Of a stretch of DNA of 64,000 bases, positions 1 through 8,912 are shown piece after piece. This DNA is from an uncultured Ruegeria sp. (GTDB lineage Bacteria; Pseudomonadota; Alphaproteobacteria; Rhodobacterales; Rhodobacteraceae). The stretch covers positions 62,001 to 126,000 of the forward strand of contig NZ_CANMQQ010000002.1 in NCBI RefSeq assembly GCF_947500045.1, read 5' to 3'. Numbering within the stretch: the first letter of the stretch is position 1; every line of letters begins with the position of its first letter. The notes under the pieces were generated by a model, which saw only the letters and a program-made list of their open reading frames with translations, searched no databases and had not been told where the DNA came from. Made by a program: the position numbers and the translations under genes.

Positions 1-657
1 CAAATCAAGCCCACCAGGTGCGGGAATACGAGCCATCGATCGGCGATACGGCGTGATCCCGATCGGTGGAATTCCCGCGGCCTGCGCCACCTCATCAACC
101 CATGCACCCGCGGCGTTTACGATATTACGCGCTTCGAACACTTCAGAGGCGTCGATGATCCAATGATCGGATTTGCGAATGCTCTTGACCTGCTGCCGGG
201 TCAGAACCGAGCCACCATTGCGCCGGATGATCCGGGCAAAGTCCTGCAGCATGCGATCCGTATCTATATCAAGAGCGCTATGGCTAATTGCGGTATAACC
301 GACAGTTTCAGGATTCAGGATCGGGATGTGTCCGATGGCGTCGTCTAGCGCAATCTGTTGCGTCCCAAGTTCATCTGATTCCTTTAGGAACAACTCTCGC
401 TGGTCCTTGCCGCCTACCAGCACAAGGCCGCGCGGTGTCAGATATTCATTGGATGCAAAGAATTCGGCGCTTGCCTCGTTCAGCGCCTTGACCGAGGGTG
501 GCCCGTAGCCTTTTTCGAACAAGGCGGCGGACCGGCCCGAAGTGTGGTATCCCAGCGCATCCTCGGCCTCTAGCACCGTGACTGTACCGTGCGCAGACAG
601 GCGCGCGCCTGTGCTCAGTCCGGCGATGCCGCCACCGATAATCAGGAAATCAATCAT
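1..657 (-). CDS. FAD-dependent oxidoreductase, DAO family (C-terminus outside window)
   Basis: The reading frame runs leftward from ATG at 655-657 and is still open at base 1, so 219 codons are visible. The N-terminus has the dinucleotide-binding fingerprint IIGGGIAGLSTGARL (residues 5-19) ending in an acidic residue at VLEAE, typical of flavoproteins of the D-amino-acid/glycine/sarcosine oxidase fold. Just after it comes YHTSGRSAALFEKGYG, a segment common in this family where the flavin is bound. The family oxidises amines or hydroxy acids with FAD. The substrate cannot be read from the visible half. It is divergent from the gene at 836 and shares the 178-bp intergenic region with it. Confidence 0.85.
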   Translation of the reverse strand, partial: MIDFLIIGGGIAGLSTGARLSAHGTVTVLEAEDALGYHTSGRSAALFEKGYGPPSVKALNEASAEFFASNEYLTPRGLVLVGGKDQRELFLKESDELGTQQIALDDAIGHIPILNPETVGYTAISHSALDIDTDRMLQDFARIIRRNGGSVLTRQQVKSIRKSDHWIIDASEVFEARNIVNAAGAWVDEVAQAAGIPPIGITPYRRSMARIPAPGGLDL

Positions 658-835
658 GTACTTTCTTCCGTTTCGGTCACCAAACAATTGGTGTGATGTT
701 GCTTTTTGATGGGGCGCGGGCGGAACATGGCATGTGCGATGGCAAACGAAAAGACACAAGCACATTGCAATGGAAACTTGATCGCAAGCGGCCAGCCTGC
801 TTTTAGTGCAAGCAACGCAAGATTCGGAGGCGAAC

Positions 836-1261
836 GTGAACGTGGCAGACATTCACCCGATGGCAACGGGGCACATCCCCTCATATGTCACGCAGGCAGA
901 CGGTAGCGATTACCTGTTCACCTTCATGGTCGTTTTCACCGTGGGGATGATTGTGCTGATCGGGGTTGCGTATTTCACGCTGCATTCGATCCCCGAGAAA
1001 ATGGCGCATGAAACCAATCACCCGCAGTTCCAACTGGTTGGGATTCTGGCACTTTTGGCCTTGTTTACCCATAACGGCATTTTCTGGATCGCAGCCGTGC
1101 TCGTCGCCGGGTTTCAGTTTCCCGATTTCGGCGCTCCTCTGCGACAAATCGCGGATGCTATCCGATCTTTGGCGCCCGGGCAGGATAATGAAGTGGTCCC
1201 TGATCCTCCTGAACCGGCTGTAGAGCCTGAGCCATCCGAACCAGTAGCGCAGGGGCACTGA
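836..1261 (+). CDS. DUF3302-like small inner-membrane protein
   Basis: 141 residues starting at GTG 836, chosen because GGAGG lies at 826-830, five bases upstream; an ATG at 806 has no such site. Two hydrophobic segments are visible (about residues 28-48 and 67-92), separated by a loop with HETNHPQFQ, and a Pro/Glu-rich tail (PDPPEPAVEPEPSEP). The layout and the NHP-loop resemble the DUF3302 proteins (E. coli YiaW/YibI), which are encoded directly upstream of HlyD-type membrane fusion proteins. That is the arrangement here: the next gene starts 3 bp downstream. A role as membrane partner of the HlyD protein is inference. Confidence 0.65.
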   Translation: MNVADIHPMATGHIPSYVTQADGSDYLFTFMVVFTVGMIVLIGVAYFTLHSIPEKMAHETNHPQFQLVGILALLALFTHNGIFWIAAVLVAGFQFPDFGAPLRQIADAIRSLAPGQDNEVVPDPPEPAVEPEPSEPVAQGH

Positions 1262-1264
1262 ACC

Positions 1265-2497
1265 ATGATCGAGACGATGCTGTGCGCACTGATAACTGTG
1301 CTTCCCGACTATCTGTTCCGTCGCTTTGTTCAGGGCAAACGGATCGGGCATGAGATCACCCTGTTCACCATGTGGTATGAACTGCGCTGGGGGTTGACGA
1401 CCTGTGCCATTCTGGCGCTGACCGTGATCACCACACTGTTCTACTTCCACCCGGCCAGCAAAACGGCGGCGTCTTATTTCCGGACCGTTACGATCCTTCC
1501 ACAGCTTGGGGGGCGCGTATCCGAGGTTTATGTGCGCAACAATGAGCAGGTGAGCGCCGGACAGCCGATTTTCCGCATCGAGGATTTCACCCAAACCGCT
1601 CAGGTCGAGGCGGCGCATGCACAGATTGCTCAGGTGCAGGCATCGCTGAAAGTGGCGGAAACTGATCTGGCCGAGGCCGATGCGGGAATTGCGGGTGCGA
1701 GGGCTGCGTTGGATCAGTCGCTTGAGGATCTCGAACGCAATACAACGCTGCGCGACGAAGGGTCCAGTGCCGTACGCATGGCCGAGATTGACCGTTTGGA
1801 AAATCTAGTTGCCGAGCGTGAGGCCCAGGTTACTGCAGCCACATCGCGGCGTGCGGCAGTGGTGCAGCAGATCGAAGAGTTGATCCCGGCCCAGCTTGCC
1901 AGTGCCAATGCGCAACTTGATGCGGCACTGACCGAGTTGGACAAAACCGTGATCAGCGCCGGGGTCACCGGTCGTGTTGAACAATTTGGGCTTCAAGTCG
2001 GGGATTACGTTAGCCCACTGTTACGACCGGCTGGTATCCTTGTGCCGTCCTCTTCCGGGCATGACCGGTTCCAGGCTGCGTTCAGTCAGCTCTCGGCGCA
2101 GGTGATCAAACCGGGCATGATCGGCGAGTTGGGCTGCATGACCAAACCCTTTACAGTGATCCCTGTTGTCGTCGTCGAGGTGCAGGATGTGATCCCATCG
2201 GGGCAGATCAGGCCATCGGATGAGCTGCGCGATGTACAATCCAATAACAACCCGGGTTCGATCCTCGTCTACCTAGAGCCGCTTTATGAAAGCATGGCAG
2301 ACGATGTGCCACCGGGCAGCAACTGTCTGGCCAATGTCTACACCGATAATCATGCCAAGCTGGAAGACGAGAATCTGGGGTTCTGGGAAAAGTCGTTCCT
2401 GCATGTGGTTGATACGATTGGCGTTGTCCATGCCGCGGGCCTGCGGCTGCGGTTGATCCTGATGCCGGTGAACACGCTGGTTCTGACCGGGCATTGA
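1265..2497 (+). CDS. HlyD-family membrane fusion protein (YiaV/YibH-like)
   Basis: 410 residues. One transmembrane segment near residues 43-61 follows a short cytoplasmic N-terminus. A biotinyl-lipoyl-like half (about 74-108, ILPQLGGRVSEVYVRNNEQV) comes next, then a long Ala/Glu/Gln-rich alpha-helical hairpin (about 112-225) and the second half of the lipoyl/beta-barrel (ISAGVTGRVEQFGLQVGDYV). This is the standard HlyD/EmrA architecture, in which the periplasmic adaptor links an inner-membrane pump to the envelope. No pump or outer-membrane channel is adjacent; the only partner is the DUF3302-like protein 3 bp upstream, as in yiaW-yiaV. The substrate is unknown. Confidence 0.88.
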   Translation: MIETMLCALITVLPDYLFRRFVQGKRIGHEITLFTMWYELRWGLTTCAILALTVITTLFYFHPASKTAASYFRTVTILPQLGGRVSEVYVRNNEQVSAGQPIFRIEDFTQTAQVEAAHAQIAQVQASLKVAETDLAEADAGIAGARAALDQSLEDLERNTTLRDEGSSAVRMAEIDRLENLVAEREAQVTAATSRRAAVVQQIEELIPAQLASANAQLDAALTELDKTVISAGVTGRVEQFGLQVGDYVSPLLRPAGILVPSSSGHDRFQAAFSQLSAQVIKPGMIGELGCMTKPFTVIPVVVVEVQDVIPSGQIRPSDELRDVQSNNNPGSILVYLEPLYESMADDVPPGSNCLANVYTDNHAKLEDENLGFWEKSFLHVVDTIGVVHAAGLRLRLILMPVNTLVLTGH

Positions 2498-2562
2498 TCC
2501 TGCCATGTCAACTTTTTAGCCAGGGCACCAACGGTGATAGACCGGATTGATCGGAAATCAGA

Positions 2563-3117
2563 ATGAAGATCATCCACGCATATGATTTGCCGGAAGTAAC
2601 TTGGAAAAACGGGGGCGGCGTAACGCGTGAAATCGCCGTCGCTCACGAAGGTGAGCAAGTTTTTTGGCGGTTGAGCTTGGCTGGCATAACTGCAGATGGC
2701 CCATTTTCACTGTTTGGCGGCTTGACCCGTGTTCTTACAGTAGTTGAGGGCGCCGGGATGACGTTGAAAACACCCCACAACCGCCTGCCAGCCGAGCTTC
2801 ACAAACCGGTTTCGTTTGATGGGGCCACAAAGATCTACTCGACGTTAAGCAATGGGTCGGTTCGGGCGCTGAATCTGATGTTTGATCCGTTGAAATGCTT
2901 GGGACAGGTGACGGCAATCCAAGGACCGTATCATGGCACCTCGGGCGCTGCTTTGAATTTGATGTCGGCAGTATTTTGTACCAAAGGCACCGTAAAGATC
3001 GGTGGGCAGGCCCTGTTACGGAGGGGTAGCATGGCCTTGACTGGGACGAAGGAAGTGCAGTTTGAGTTGGATGCCGCGGGATCGGCGCTTGTCATCGCAA
3101 TCACGAATAAATCTTAG
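2563..3117 (+). CDS. HutD/Ves-family protein
   Basis: 184 residues. The start MKIIHAYDLPEVTWKNGGGV carries the hallmark of HutD/Ves proteins (W-K-N-GGG-TRE near residues 18-28), followed by FWRLSLAGITADGPFSLFGG. The family has a bicupin fold and is often found with histidine-utilisation (hut) genes, where it is proposed to modulate the pathway. No hut genes lie here. It stands alone on the plus strand and converges on the BMP transporter, with a strong hairpin between them at 3208-3236. The biochemical function is not established. Confidence 0.82.
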   Translation: MKIIHAYDLPEVTWKNGGGVTREIAVAHEGEQVFWRLSLAGITADGPFSLFGGLTRVLTVVEGAGMTLKTPHNRLPAELHKPVSFDGATKIYSTLSNGSVRALNLMFDPLKCLGQVTAIQGPYHGTSGAALNLMSAVFCTKGTVKIGGQALLRRGSMALTGTKEVQFELDAAGSALVIAITNKS

Positions 3118-3207
3118 AAACAGGCGAAGTTTCAGGCCAAACCCAGACGCGGGGTTCAGGGGCAAAAAGCTGCTTATGCCTCATACTGATCAGTTGTCAG
3201 ATGCCAG

Positions 3208-3243
3208 AAAGGGCCCGCAAAACCTGCGGGCCCTTTTGTTTCT
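3208..3243. terminator. Bidirectional intrinsic terminator
   Basis: A perfect 12-bp stem, AAAGGGCCCGCA (3208-3219) with TGCGGGCCCTTT (3225-3236), has a 5-nt loop. It is followed on the plus strand by TTTTGTTTCTTTC; read from the minus strand the stem itself ends in TTT. It lies between the convergent hutD-like gene (stop 3117) and the BMP gene (stop 3258), so it can end both transcripts. Confidence 0.85.
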
Positions 3244-3257
3244 TTCAGCAACAGTAA

Positions 3258-4331
3258 TTACTGCGGAATATCGCCTTCCAGCCCTTCGACATAAAAGTTC
3301 ATGCCCGCCAGGGTGCCATCATCGGCGACTTCGCCTTCGGCCAGCCAGACGCTTCCGTCCTGTTTGTTGATCGGGCCGGTGAAGGGGTGATACTCACCAG
3401 CAGCCATGGCGGCTTTCAGAGCCAACGCCTCTTCTTTGACATCAGCCGGAACCGCGTCAGAAATCTCACCGATTCCAACCATGCCTTCGCGGATACCGTC
3501 CCAGGTGTTAACACTTTCCCATGTGCCATCCATGACAGCCTGAGTCCGCGCGATGTAGTAAGGAGCCCAATCGTCGATGATCGATGACACACGCGGGAAG
3601 GGGGCGTATTCGCTCATGTCCGAGGCCTGACCGAAGGTCACGACATTGCCAGCCTCCTGCGCAGCCGCCTGCGGCGCGGTCGAGTCAGTGTGCTGCAGGA
3701 TAACGTCTGCACCCTGTTCGATCAGAACCTTGGCGGCGTCGGCCTCTTTGGCGGGATCGAACCATGTGTAAGCCCAGACGATCTTGAACTCGACATCCGG
3801 GTTCACCTTCTTGGCGTGCACATAGGCCGAGTTGATGCCGCGGATAACTTCGGGGATCGGGTACGAGCCGATATAGCCAATGATGTTGGACTTCGTCATA
3901 TTGCCCGCAATGTGGCCCTGAACAGCGCGGCCTTCATAGAAACGGGCCGAATAGACCGAGACGTTGTCGGCCGTTTTATATCCGGTCGCATGCTCGAACT
4001 TCACATTCGGAAACTTCTTGGCCACGTTGATGGTCGGGTCCATGTAGCCGAACGAAGTGGTGAAGATCAGATCGGCCCCTTCCAGTGCCATCTGGGTCAT
4101 CACGCGCTCGGCGTCCGGACCTTCGGGCACCGATTCAACGAACACGGTCTCGACCTTGTCGCCGAATTCTTCCTCGACGGCCAGACGACCCTTGTTGTGT
4201 TCATAGGTCCAGCCGCCGTCGCCCACCGGGCCAACATAGACGAAACCGACCTTTGTCTTGTCCTGGGCCATGGCCCCCGAGGCCAGACCCAGCGCCAAGG
4301 CGGCGCTTGCCATAAGTGTAGTGAATTTCAT
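3258..4331 (-). CDS. BMP-family ABC transporter substrate-binding protein
   Basis: 357 residues with a cleavable signal peptide (residues 1-22, ending AMA before QDKTK) and no lipobox cysteine, so probably a free periplasmic protein. The mature part shows the basic-membrane-protein/PnrA fold markers VGFVYVGPVGDGGWTYEHN, TSFGYMDPT, YIGSYPIPEVIRGINS and the late WAPYY segment. The family binds nucleosides or purines. It is the last gene of the xdh-transporter cluster, 31 bp after the permease gene, with GGGGAG upstream of the ATG. The neighbouring xanthine dehydrogenase genes favour a purine base or nucleoside as ligand (inference). Confidence 0.9.
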   Translation of the reverse strand: MKFTTLMASAALALGLASGAMAQDKTKVGFVYVGPVGDGGWTYEHNKGRLAVEEEFGDKVETVFVESVPEGPDAERVMTQMALEGADLIFTTSFGYMDPTINVAKKFPNVKFEHATGYKTADNVSVYSARFYEGRAVQGHIAGNMTKSNIIGYIGSYPIPEVIRGINSAYVHAKKVNPDVEFKIVWAYTWFDPAKEADAAKVLIEQGADVILQHTDSTAPQAAAQEAGNVVTFGQASDMSEYAPFPRVSSIIDDWAPYYIARTQAVMDGTWESVNTWDGIREGMVGIGEISDAVPADVKEEALALKAAMAAGEYHPFTGPINKQDGSVWLAEGEVADDGTLAGMNFYVEGLEGDIPQ

Positions 4332-4362
4332 GTGTTACTCCCCAGTTTGGTTCAGTTGGCCT

Positions 4363-5283
4363 CTAGTGTGAGGCATGGAAGGTTCGGCCCAGTGAGGCAG
4401 GTGCTCTGCTCTTGTCGGCCGAAAGGATCACAAGCACAAGGATCGTGATGATGTAGGGCGACATTGCCAGATACTCGACTGGGATGGCAACGCCTGCAGC
4501 TTGCAGATTAAGCTGCAAAACCGTGATGCCGCCAAACAAATATGCGCCCAGTAGAACGCGCCATGGTTTCCAGCTGGCAAAGACCACCAAAGCCAAAGCG
4601 ATCCAGCCGACACCGGCGGTCATGCCCTCGGTCCACTGCGGGACGCGGATCAGGCTGATATAGGCGCCGCCAAGACCTGCACAGGCCCCACCAAACAGGA
4701 TCGCTATGATGCGGATCTTGATGACCTTGTAGCCAAGCGCGTGGGCGGCGTCGTGATTTTCTCCGACCGCGCGCAGGATCAGGCCAACGCGGGTGTATTT
4801 CAACGTGGCCCAAACGGCTGCGATTATCGCGATACCGACATAGAGGATTGGGTCATGCTGGAATAGGATCGGTCCGATAACAGGTATGTCGCTAAGTAAT
4901 GGGATATGAACATCGCCCATGCTGGGCGGTTTGATGCCCACATAGCGTTGTCCCATCAAGGCGCTAAAACCCAGACCAAACAACGTCAGGGCCAGACCGC
5001 TGGCCACCTGATTGGCCAGTGCAAATTGCGTCAACAGCACAAATAGCAGAGACAGCACCGCACCTCCGATGGCTGCCGCGATAAAGCCCAGCCAGGGCGA
5101 GCCGGTCTCGACCGAGATCGCAAAGCCGCTTATCGCGCCAACAATCATCATGCCCTCGACGCCGAGGTTCAGAACACCTGCCTTTTCGACGACCAGCTCT
5201 CCGATTGCGGCCAACAGCAGGGGGGTTGCGGCCACCATAAGCGAGGCGACCAGAAGGATGGGGTTAATTTCACCAAGGTCCAT
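4363..5283 (-). CDS. ABC transporter permease, BMP/nucleoside type (second permease)
   Basis: 306 residues with about eight or nine hydrophobic segments. GELVVEKAGVLNLGVEGMM near residues 27-45 is the conserved entry motif of YufQ/NupQ-type permeases of the branched-chain-permease (BPD_transp_2) superfamily. The gene lies 3 bp after the stop of the upstream permease gene and 31 bp before the binding-protein gene, so the four transporter genes form one unit. It forms the membrane channel together with the 5287-6369 product. Confidence 0.9.
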   Translation of the reverse strand: MDLGEINPILLVASLMVAATPLLLAAIGELVVEKAGVLNLGVEGMMIVGAISGFAISVETGSPWLGFIAAAIGGAVLSLLFVLLTQFALANQVASGLALTLFGLGFSALMGQRYVGIKPPSMGDVHIPLLSDIPVIGPILFQHDPILYVGIAIIAAVWATLKYTRVGLILRAVGENHDAAHALGYKVIKIRIIAILFGGACAGLGGAYISLIRVPQWTEGMTAGVGWIALALVVFASWKPWRVLLGAYLFGGITVLQLNLQAAGVAIPVEYLAMSPYIITILVLVILSADKSRAPASLGRTFHASH

Positions 5284-5286
5284 GGG

Positions 5287-6369
5287 TCACGCTACCTCGC
5301 TACGGGCCGCACGGATGCGGTAGTTTGTCAAAAGATCGAAAGCCAGCAGGAAAAACAGAAGCATTCCCTGGAAGACCTGAATGGCGGCAGCGGGCAGGCC
5401 CAGTTGGGATTGCGCGATTTCACCGCCGATATACGTCAATGCCATCAGACCACCCGCCAGCAGGATACCCACTGGATGCAGACGACCCAGAAAGGCCACG
5501 ATGATCGCGGTAAAGCCATAGCCAACATTAAAGTCGATGCTGACCACACCCGAAGGGCCCGAGACCTCGAACATGCCTGCAAGGCCGGCAAGCGCACCGG
5601 ACAGACCCAGACAGAACAGGATCAGGCGGGCCGGGTTCACACCCGCAAATTTAGCGGCGCGGGGCGCTTCACCCGTCAGGCGGATGTGAAAGCCCAGCAT
5701 GTGCCGGTTCAGCAAGACATATGAGAAGATGACAGCAATAAACGCCGCAACCACTCCCCAGTGCATGCCCGATCCGGCAATCAGTTCCGCGTTATGCGCG
5801 CTTTCATAAGATTGCAGGTTGCGGGATCCGGGAAAGCCAAACCCTTCGGGGTTTTTCAACAGACCCAAGGAAACCGAGGCCAGAAACTGCTCGGCCACAT
5901 AGACCAGCATCAGCGACACCAGGATCTCGTTGGTTCCGAACCGAACCTTCAGAAACGCCGGGATTGTCGCCCACAGCCAGCCGCCGAACGCTCCGGCGAA
6001 AATCATGATGGGAAAGATGAACCAAGCTTCCATGGGGTAGAAGGCCAAACCAGCACCCGCACCAAAGATGGTCCCCATAATGTATTGCCCTTCGGCACCG
6101 ATGTTCCAGATACCTGCGCGAAAGCCCAGAGACAGGCCAATCGCGATCAGGACCAGTGGCGCACCCTTCACCAGCAGTTGCGGGCGGTAGTAAAAGGCGA
6201 ACTCACCAAACAGTGGTTCCCAGAAAATCGTACCGATTGCTTCAATCGGATTTTTGCCAAGAATGGCGAACAGCAATCCGCCGAACACCATGGTGGCAAC
6301 CACCGCAACCAAAGGGGTCGCGTATGACCACGCTTTCGACGGCTGTGGCCGTTTCTCCAACACAATCAT
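5287..6369 (-). CDS. ABC transporter permease, BMP/nucleoside type (first permease)
   Basis: 360 residues, the longer partner (YufP/NupP-like). A hydrophobic segment at about residues 17-38 precedes the core, and the signature ISLGFRAGIWNIGAEGQYIMG-type segment is present (here LSLGFRAGIWNIGAEGQY, about residues 79-96). Multiple transmembrane helices follow. It lies 63 bp after the ATPase gene in the direction of transcription and 3 bp before the second permease. Two unlike permeases, one double ATPase and one BMP binding protein is the normal composition of these uptake systems. Confidence 0.9.
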   Translation of the reverse strand: MIVLEKRPQPSKAWSYATPLVAVVATMVFGGLLFAILGKNPIEAIGTIFWEPLFGEFAFYYRPQLLVKGAPLVLIAIGLSLGFRAGIWNIGAEGQYIMGTIFGAGAGLAFYPMEAWFIFPIMIFAGAFGGWLWATIPAFLKVRFGTNEILVSLMLVYVAEQFLASVSLGLLKNPEGFGFPGSRNLQSYESAHNAELIAGSGMHWGVVAAFIAVIFSYVLLNRHMLGFHIRLTGEAPRAAKFAGVNPARLILFCLGLSGALAGLAGMFEVSGPSGVVSIDFNVGYGFTAIIVAFLGRLHPVGILLAGGLMALTYIGGEIAQSQLGLPAAAIQVFQGMLLFFLLAFDLLTNYRIRAARSEVA

Positions 6370-6432
6370 CTGCTCTTGCCCCTCAGTTCTTCTTCTCGTT
6401 CAAAATACGGCCGCCGGAGGCGGATAAACACG

Positions 6433-7950
6433 TCAGACATGCGCCACCTCCATGCCATGCGCCCCACCCATCATTAGGCCGATCTCATCAACCGTCAGGC
6501 CTGTGGCTTCGCGCGGCGCACTCAGACGCCCTTCGTTGAGTGCCGCAAAGCTGTCCGAGATTTCCATCAGCTCATCCAGATCCTGGCTGATGCACACCAC
6601 GGCCGTGCCTTTTGCGGCAAGGTCCAAAATTGCCTGCCGGATCGAGGCGGCGGCGGCGGCGTCGACACCCCAGGTCGGCTGGTTCACCACCAACACATCG
6701 GGGTTTTGCAACACCTCGCGCCCAATCACGAATTTCTGCAGATTTCCGCCGGAAAGTGACCGCGCCGCATTCTCGGGCCCGGGCGTGCGTACATCAAACG
6801 CATCAATGATTTTCTCGGCAAATTGCTTGGTTTCGTTCCATTTCAGAAACCCGCTGCTTTCCAGTCCTTCGCGTACAGAACCGGTCAGCAGGGCGTTTTC
6901 GGTCAGGCTCATGTCCGGGGCCGCTGCGTGGCCCAGCCGTTCTTCGGGAGCCGTCAGTACGCCGATTTTTCGGCGTGCTGTCGGCCCAAGCATGCCGATT
7001 GCTTGGCCATTGAACTTGATCGCGTCGGCAGGGGTCTGGATTTCCCCCGACAGCACGCCCAGCAACTCATCCTGACCGTTTCCGGCAACCCCACCGATAC
7101 CCAGAACCTCGCCCTTACGGACGGTCAAGTGAACATTGCGCAGCGCCGTGCCAAATTCCGAGGGCGAGGGCACCGAAAGGCCGCTTACATCCAGCGCGAC
7201 CTCACCGAAATCGCGGCCCGACCGTTCGGGCGTTTGCAGGGTTGAACCCACCATCATTTCCGCCATGTCGCGGGCAGAGGTTTCGGCGGGAATACACTCG
7301 CCTACATTCTTGCCCAGACGCAGGATGGTGGCATGGTCACACAGCGTCCGGATCTCTTCCAGCTTATGTGAGATGTATAAGATCGAGGTCCCCTCAGAGC
7401 GCAATTTATTCAGCGTTTCAAACAGGATATTAACCTCCTGTGGGGTCAGAACTGATGTCGGCTCGTCCATGATCAACAGCTTGGGGTCCTGCAGCAGGCA
7501 ACGGATGATCTCGACCCGTTGACGCTCACCCGCTGACAAATCACCTACAGTGCGATAAGGGTCCAGCGGCAGGCCATAGGTTTCTGACACTTCGCGGATA
7601 CGCGACGCCAGATCACCCATCGGGGGCGGGTTCTCCATCCCCAGCGCGATGTTTTCAGCCACGTTTAGCGCATCGAACAGCGAAAAGTGCTGGAACACCA
7701 TTGCAATTCCGTCAGAGCGCGCGGCCCGTGGTTCGGGTGGCGCGAAATTCTGCCCACGCAGCAACATCGTACCGCTGTCGGGTTTAACGAGGCCATAGAT
7801 CATCTTGACCAGCGTTGATTTGCCTGCGCCGTTTTCGCCTAGCAAGGCATGAACCTCACCTTCACCGATGTCAAAAGACACCTGATCATTGGCCACGACG
7901 CCAGGATAGGCTTTGGTCAGCCCTTGAAGACTTAGAAGTGGAGTGGTCAC
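6433..7950 (-). CDS. ABC transporter ATPase with two nucleotide-binding domains, BMP/nucleoside type
   Basis: 505 residues, GTG start. Domain 1 has Walker A GENGAGKST (38-46), Q-loop FQHF, signature LSAGERQ (about 138) and Walker B LLIMDEPTS (158-166). Domain 2 has a degenerate Walker A (GGVAGNGQDELL) and signature LSGGNLQKF, as in RbsA/NupA-type sugar and nucleoside ATPases, where only one site hydrolyses ATP efficiently. The GTG overlaps the TGA of xdhC (GTGA, 4 bp), indicating translational coupling of purine oxidation and uptake genes. Confidence 0.92.
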   Translation of the reverse strand: MTTPLLSLQGLTKAYPGVVANDQVSFDIGEGEVHALLGENGAGKSTLVKMIYGLVKPDSGTMLLRGQNFAPPEPRAARSDGIAMVFQHFSLFDALNVAENIALGMENPPPMGDLASRIREVSETYGLPLDPYRTVGDLSAGERQRVEIIRCLLQDPKLLIMDEPTSVLTPQEVNILFETLNKLRSEGTSILYISHKLEEIRTLCDHATILRLGKNVGECIPAETSARDMAEMMVGSTLQTPERSGRDFGEVALDVSGLSVPSPSEFGTALRNVHLTVRKGEVLGIGGVAGNGQDELLGVLSGEIQTPADAIKFNGQAIGMLGPTARRKIGVLTAPEERLGHAAAPDMSLTENALLTGSVREGLESSGFLKWNETKQFAEKIIDAFDVRTPGPENAARSLSGGNLQKFVIGREVLQNPDVLVVNQPTWGVDAAAAASIRQAILDLAAKGTAVVCISQDLDELMEISDSFAALNEGRLSAPREATGLTVDEIGLMMGGAHGMEVAHV

Positions 7951-8912
7951 GCGCTCAGGTCCTTCTTCAGTTCATTCTGTCGGGCTGGTCGCAGAAGCTG
8001 TGCTGCGACACCAACGGCGATCATCTGCGGGTGTTTGCCCAAGTCGGGATTGCCAATCGGGCAGGTGATCCGGCTGATCCGTTCGGGCGGGTGCCCAAGT
8101 GCGGCCAACCGCGACCGGAATCGCGCCCATTTGGTAGCCGAGCCAATCAGCCCAGCAAAGTGGAAATCATGCAAAAGCAACCTGTTGCACAGTTCCAGAT
8201 CCAGATTATGTGAATATGTCAGCACCAGATGTTCAGCATCGCGTGGCGCATGGGGCACCAGTTCAACGGGTTTGGCGACCGGCACTGCCGTCACCCCGGT
8301 TGGAATACCGTCCGGAAATCGTTTAGGACCGGTATCAACCCATGTGATTGCAAGATCGGGCAGCGGGGCCAGAACATCTACCAACGCACGACCAACATGC
8401 CCTGCGCCCCAAATCCATAAATTGCGTGTTGGCTCGTGGATAGGCTCGATCATCCAGCCCTCGATCAACTGAGGTTCAGGTGCGACGCCCTGAGCGCGGG
8501 ACCGGGCAAGCACACGTTTGACTGCCATAGGTTGGGTGTGAGAACCCGTTAAGGTGTCAGTTTCTGAACTCTGCGCGACGGGTCGTGCGATAACTGTGCC
8601 TTCAAGTCGCGCCAAGGAAGCGGCGTCATAGATCTCTGAGACCAACGAAACAGCTCCGCCACAGCACTGGCCCATATCGGGACCTAATGCATGATGGCTC
8701 AGCCGCGACGGCTGCATCTGAAGGCGCGCAGCCTCGGCGGCCTGATACTCCAGCGTACCGCCGCCGATGGTACCACTCTGCCCGTCCTTCCAGACCAACA
8801 TGGATGCCCCAACTTCGCGGGGCGATGATCCTTTGATCCCGGCAATGACGACCCGAACCACCTTAGTGTGGGTTTCGACCGCCTCCCTCAATGCCTCCCT
8901 GTCAAAACTCAT
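7947..8912 (-). CDS. xdhC: Xanthine dehydrogenase accessory protein XdhC
   Basis: 321 residues. The N-terminal XdhC/CoxI domain has GSSPREVGASMLV and GTIGGGTLEYQAAEAAR. A Rossmann domain follows, starting at LWIWGAGHVGRALVDVLAP (about residue 165). XdhC binds molybdenum cofactor, promotes its sulfuration and inserts it into XdhB. The start ATG overlaps the xdhB stop by one base (TGATG) and the stop overlaps the ATPase GTG, so it sits as a coupled gene between enzyme and transporter. The length is normal for Rhodobacter-type XdhC. Confidence 0.93.
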   Translation of the reverse strand: MSFDREALREAVETHTKVVRVVIAGIKGSSPREVGASMLVWKDGQSGTIGGGTLEYQAAEAARLQMQPSRLSHHALGPDMGQCCGGAVSLVSEIYDAASLARLEGTVIARPVAQSSETDTLTGSHTQPMAVKRVLARSRAQGVAPEPQLIEGWMIEPIHEPTRNLWIWGAGHVGRALVDVLAPLPDLAITWVDTGPKRFPDGIPTGVTAVPVAKPVELVPHAPRDAEHLVLTYSHNLDLELCNRLLLHDFHFAGLIGSATKWARFRSRLAALGHPPERISRITCPIGNPDLGKHPQMIAVGVAAQLLRPARQNELKKDLSA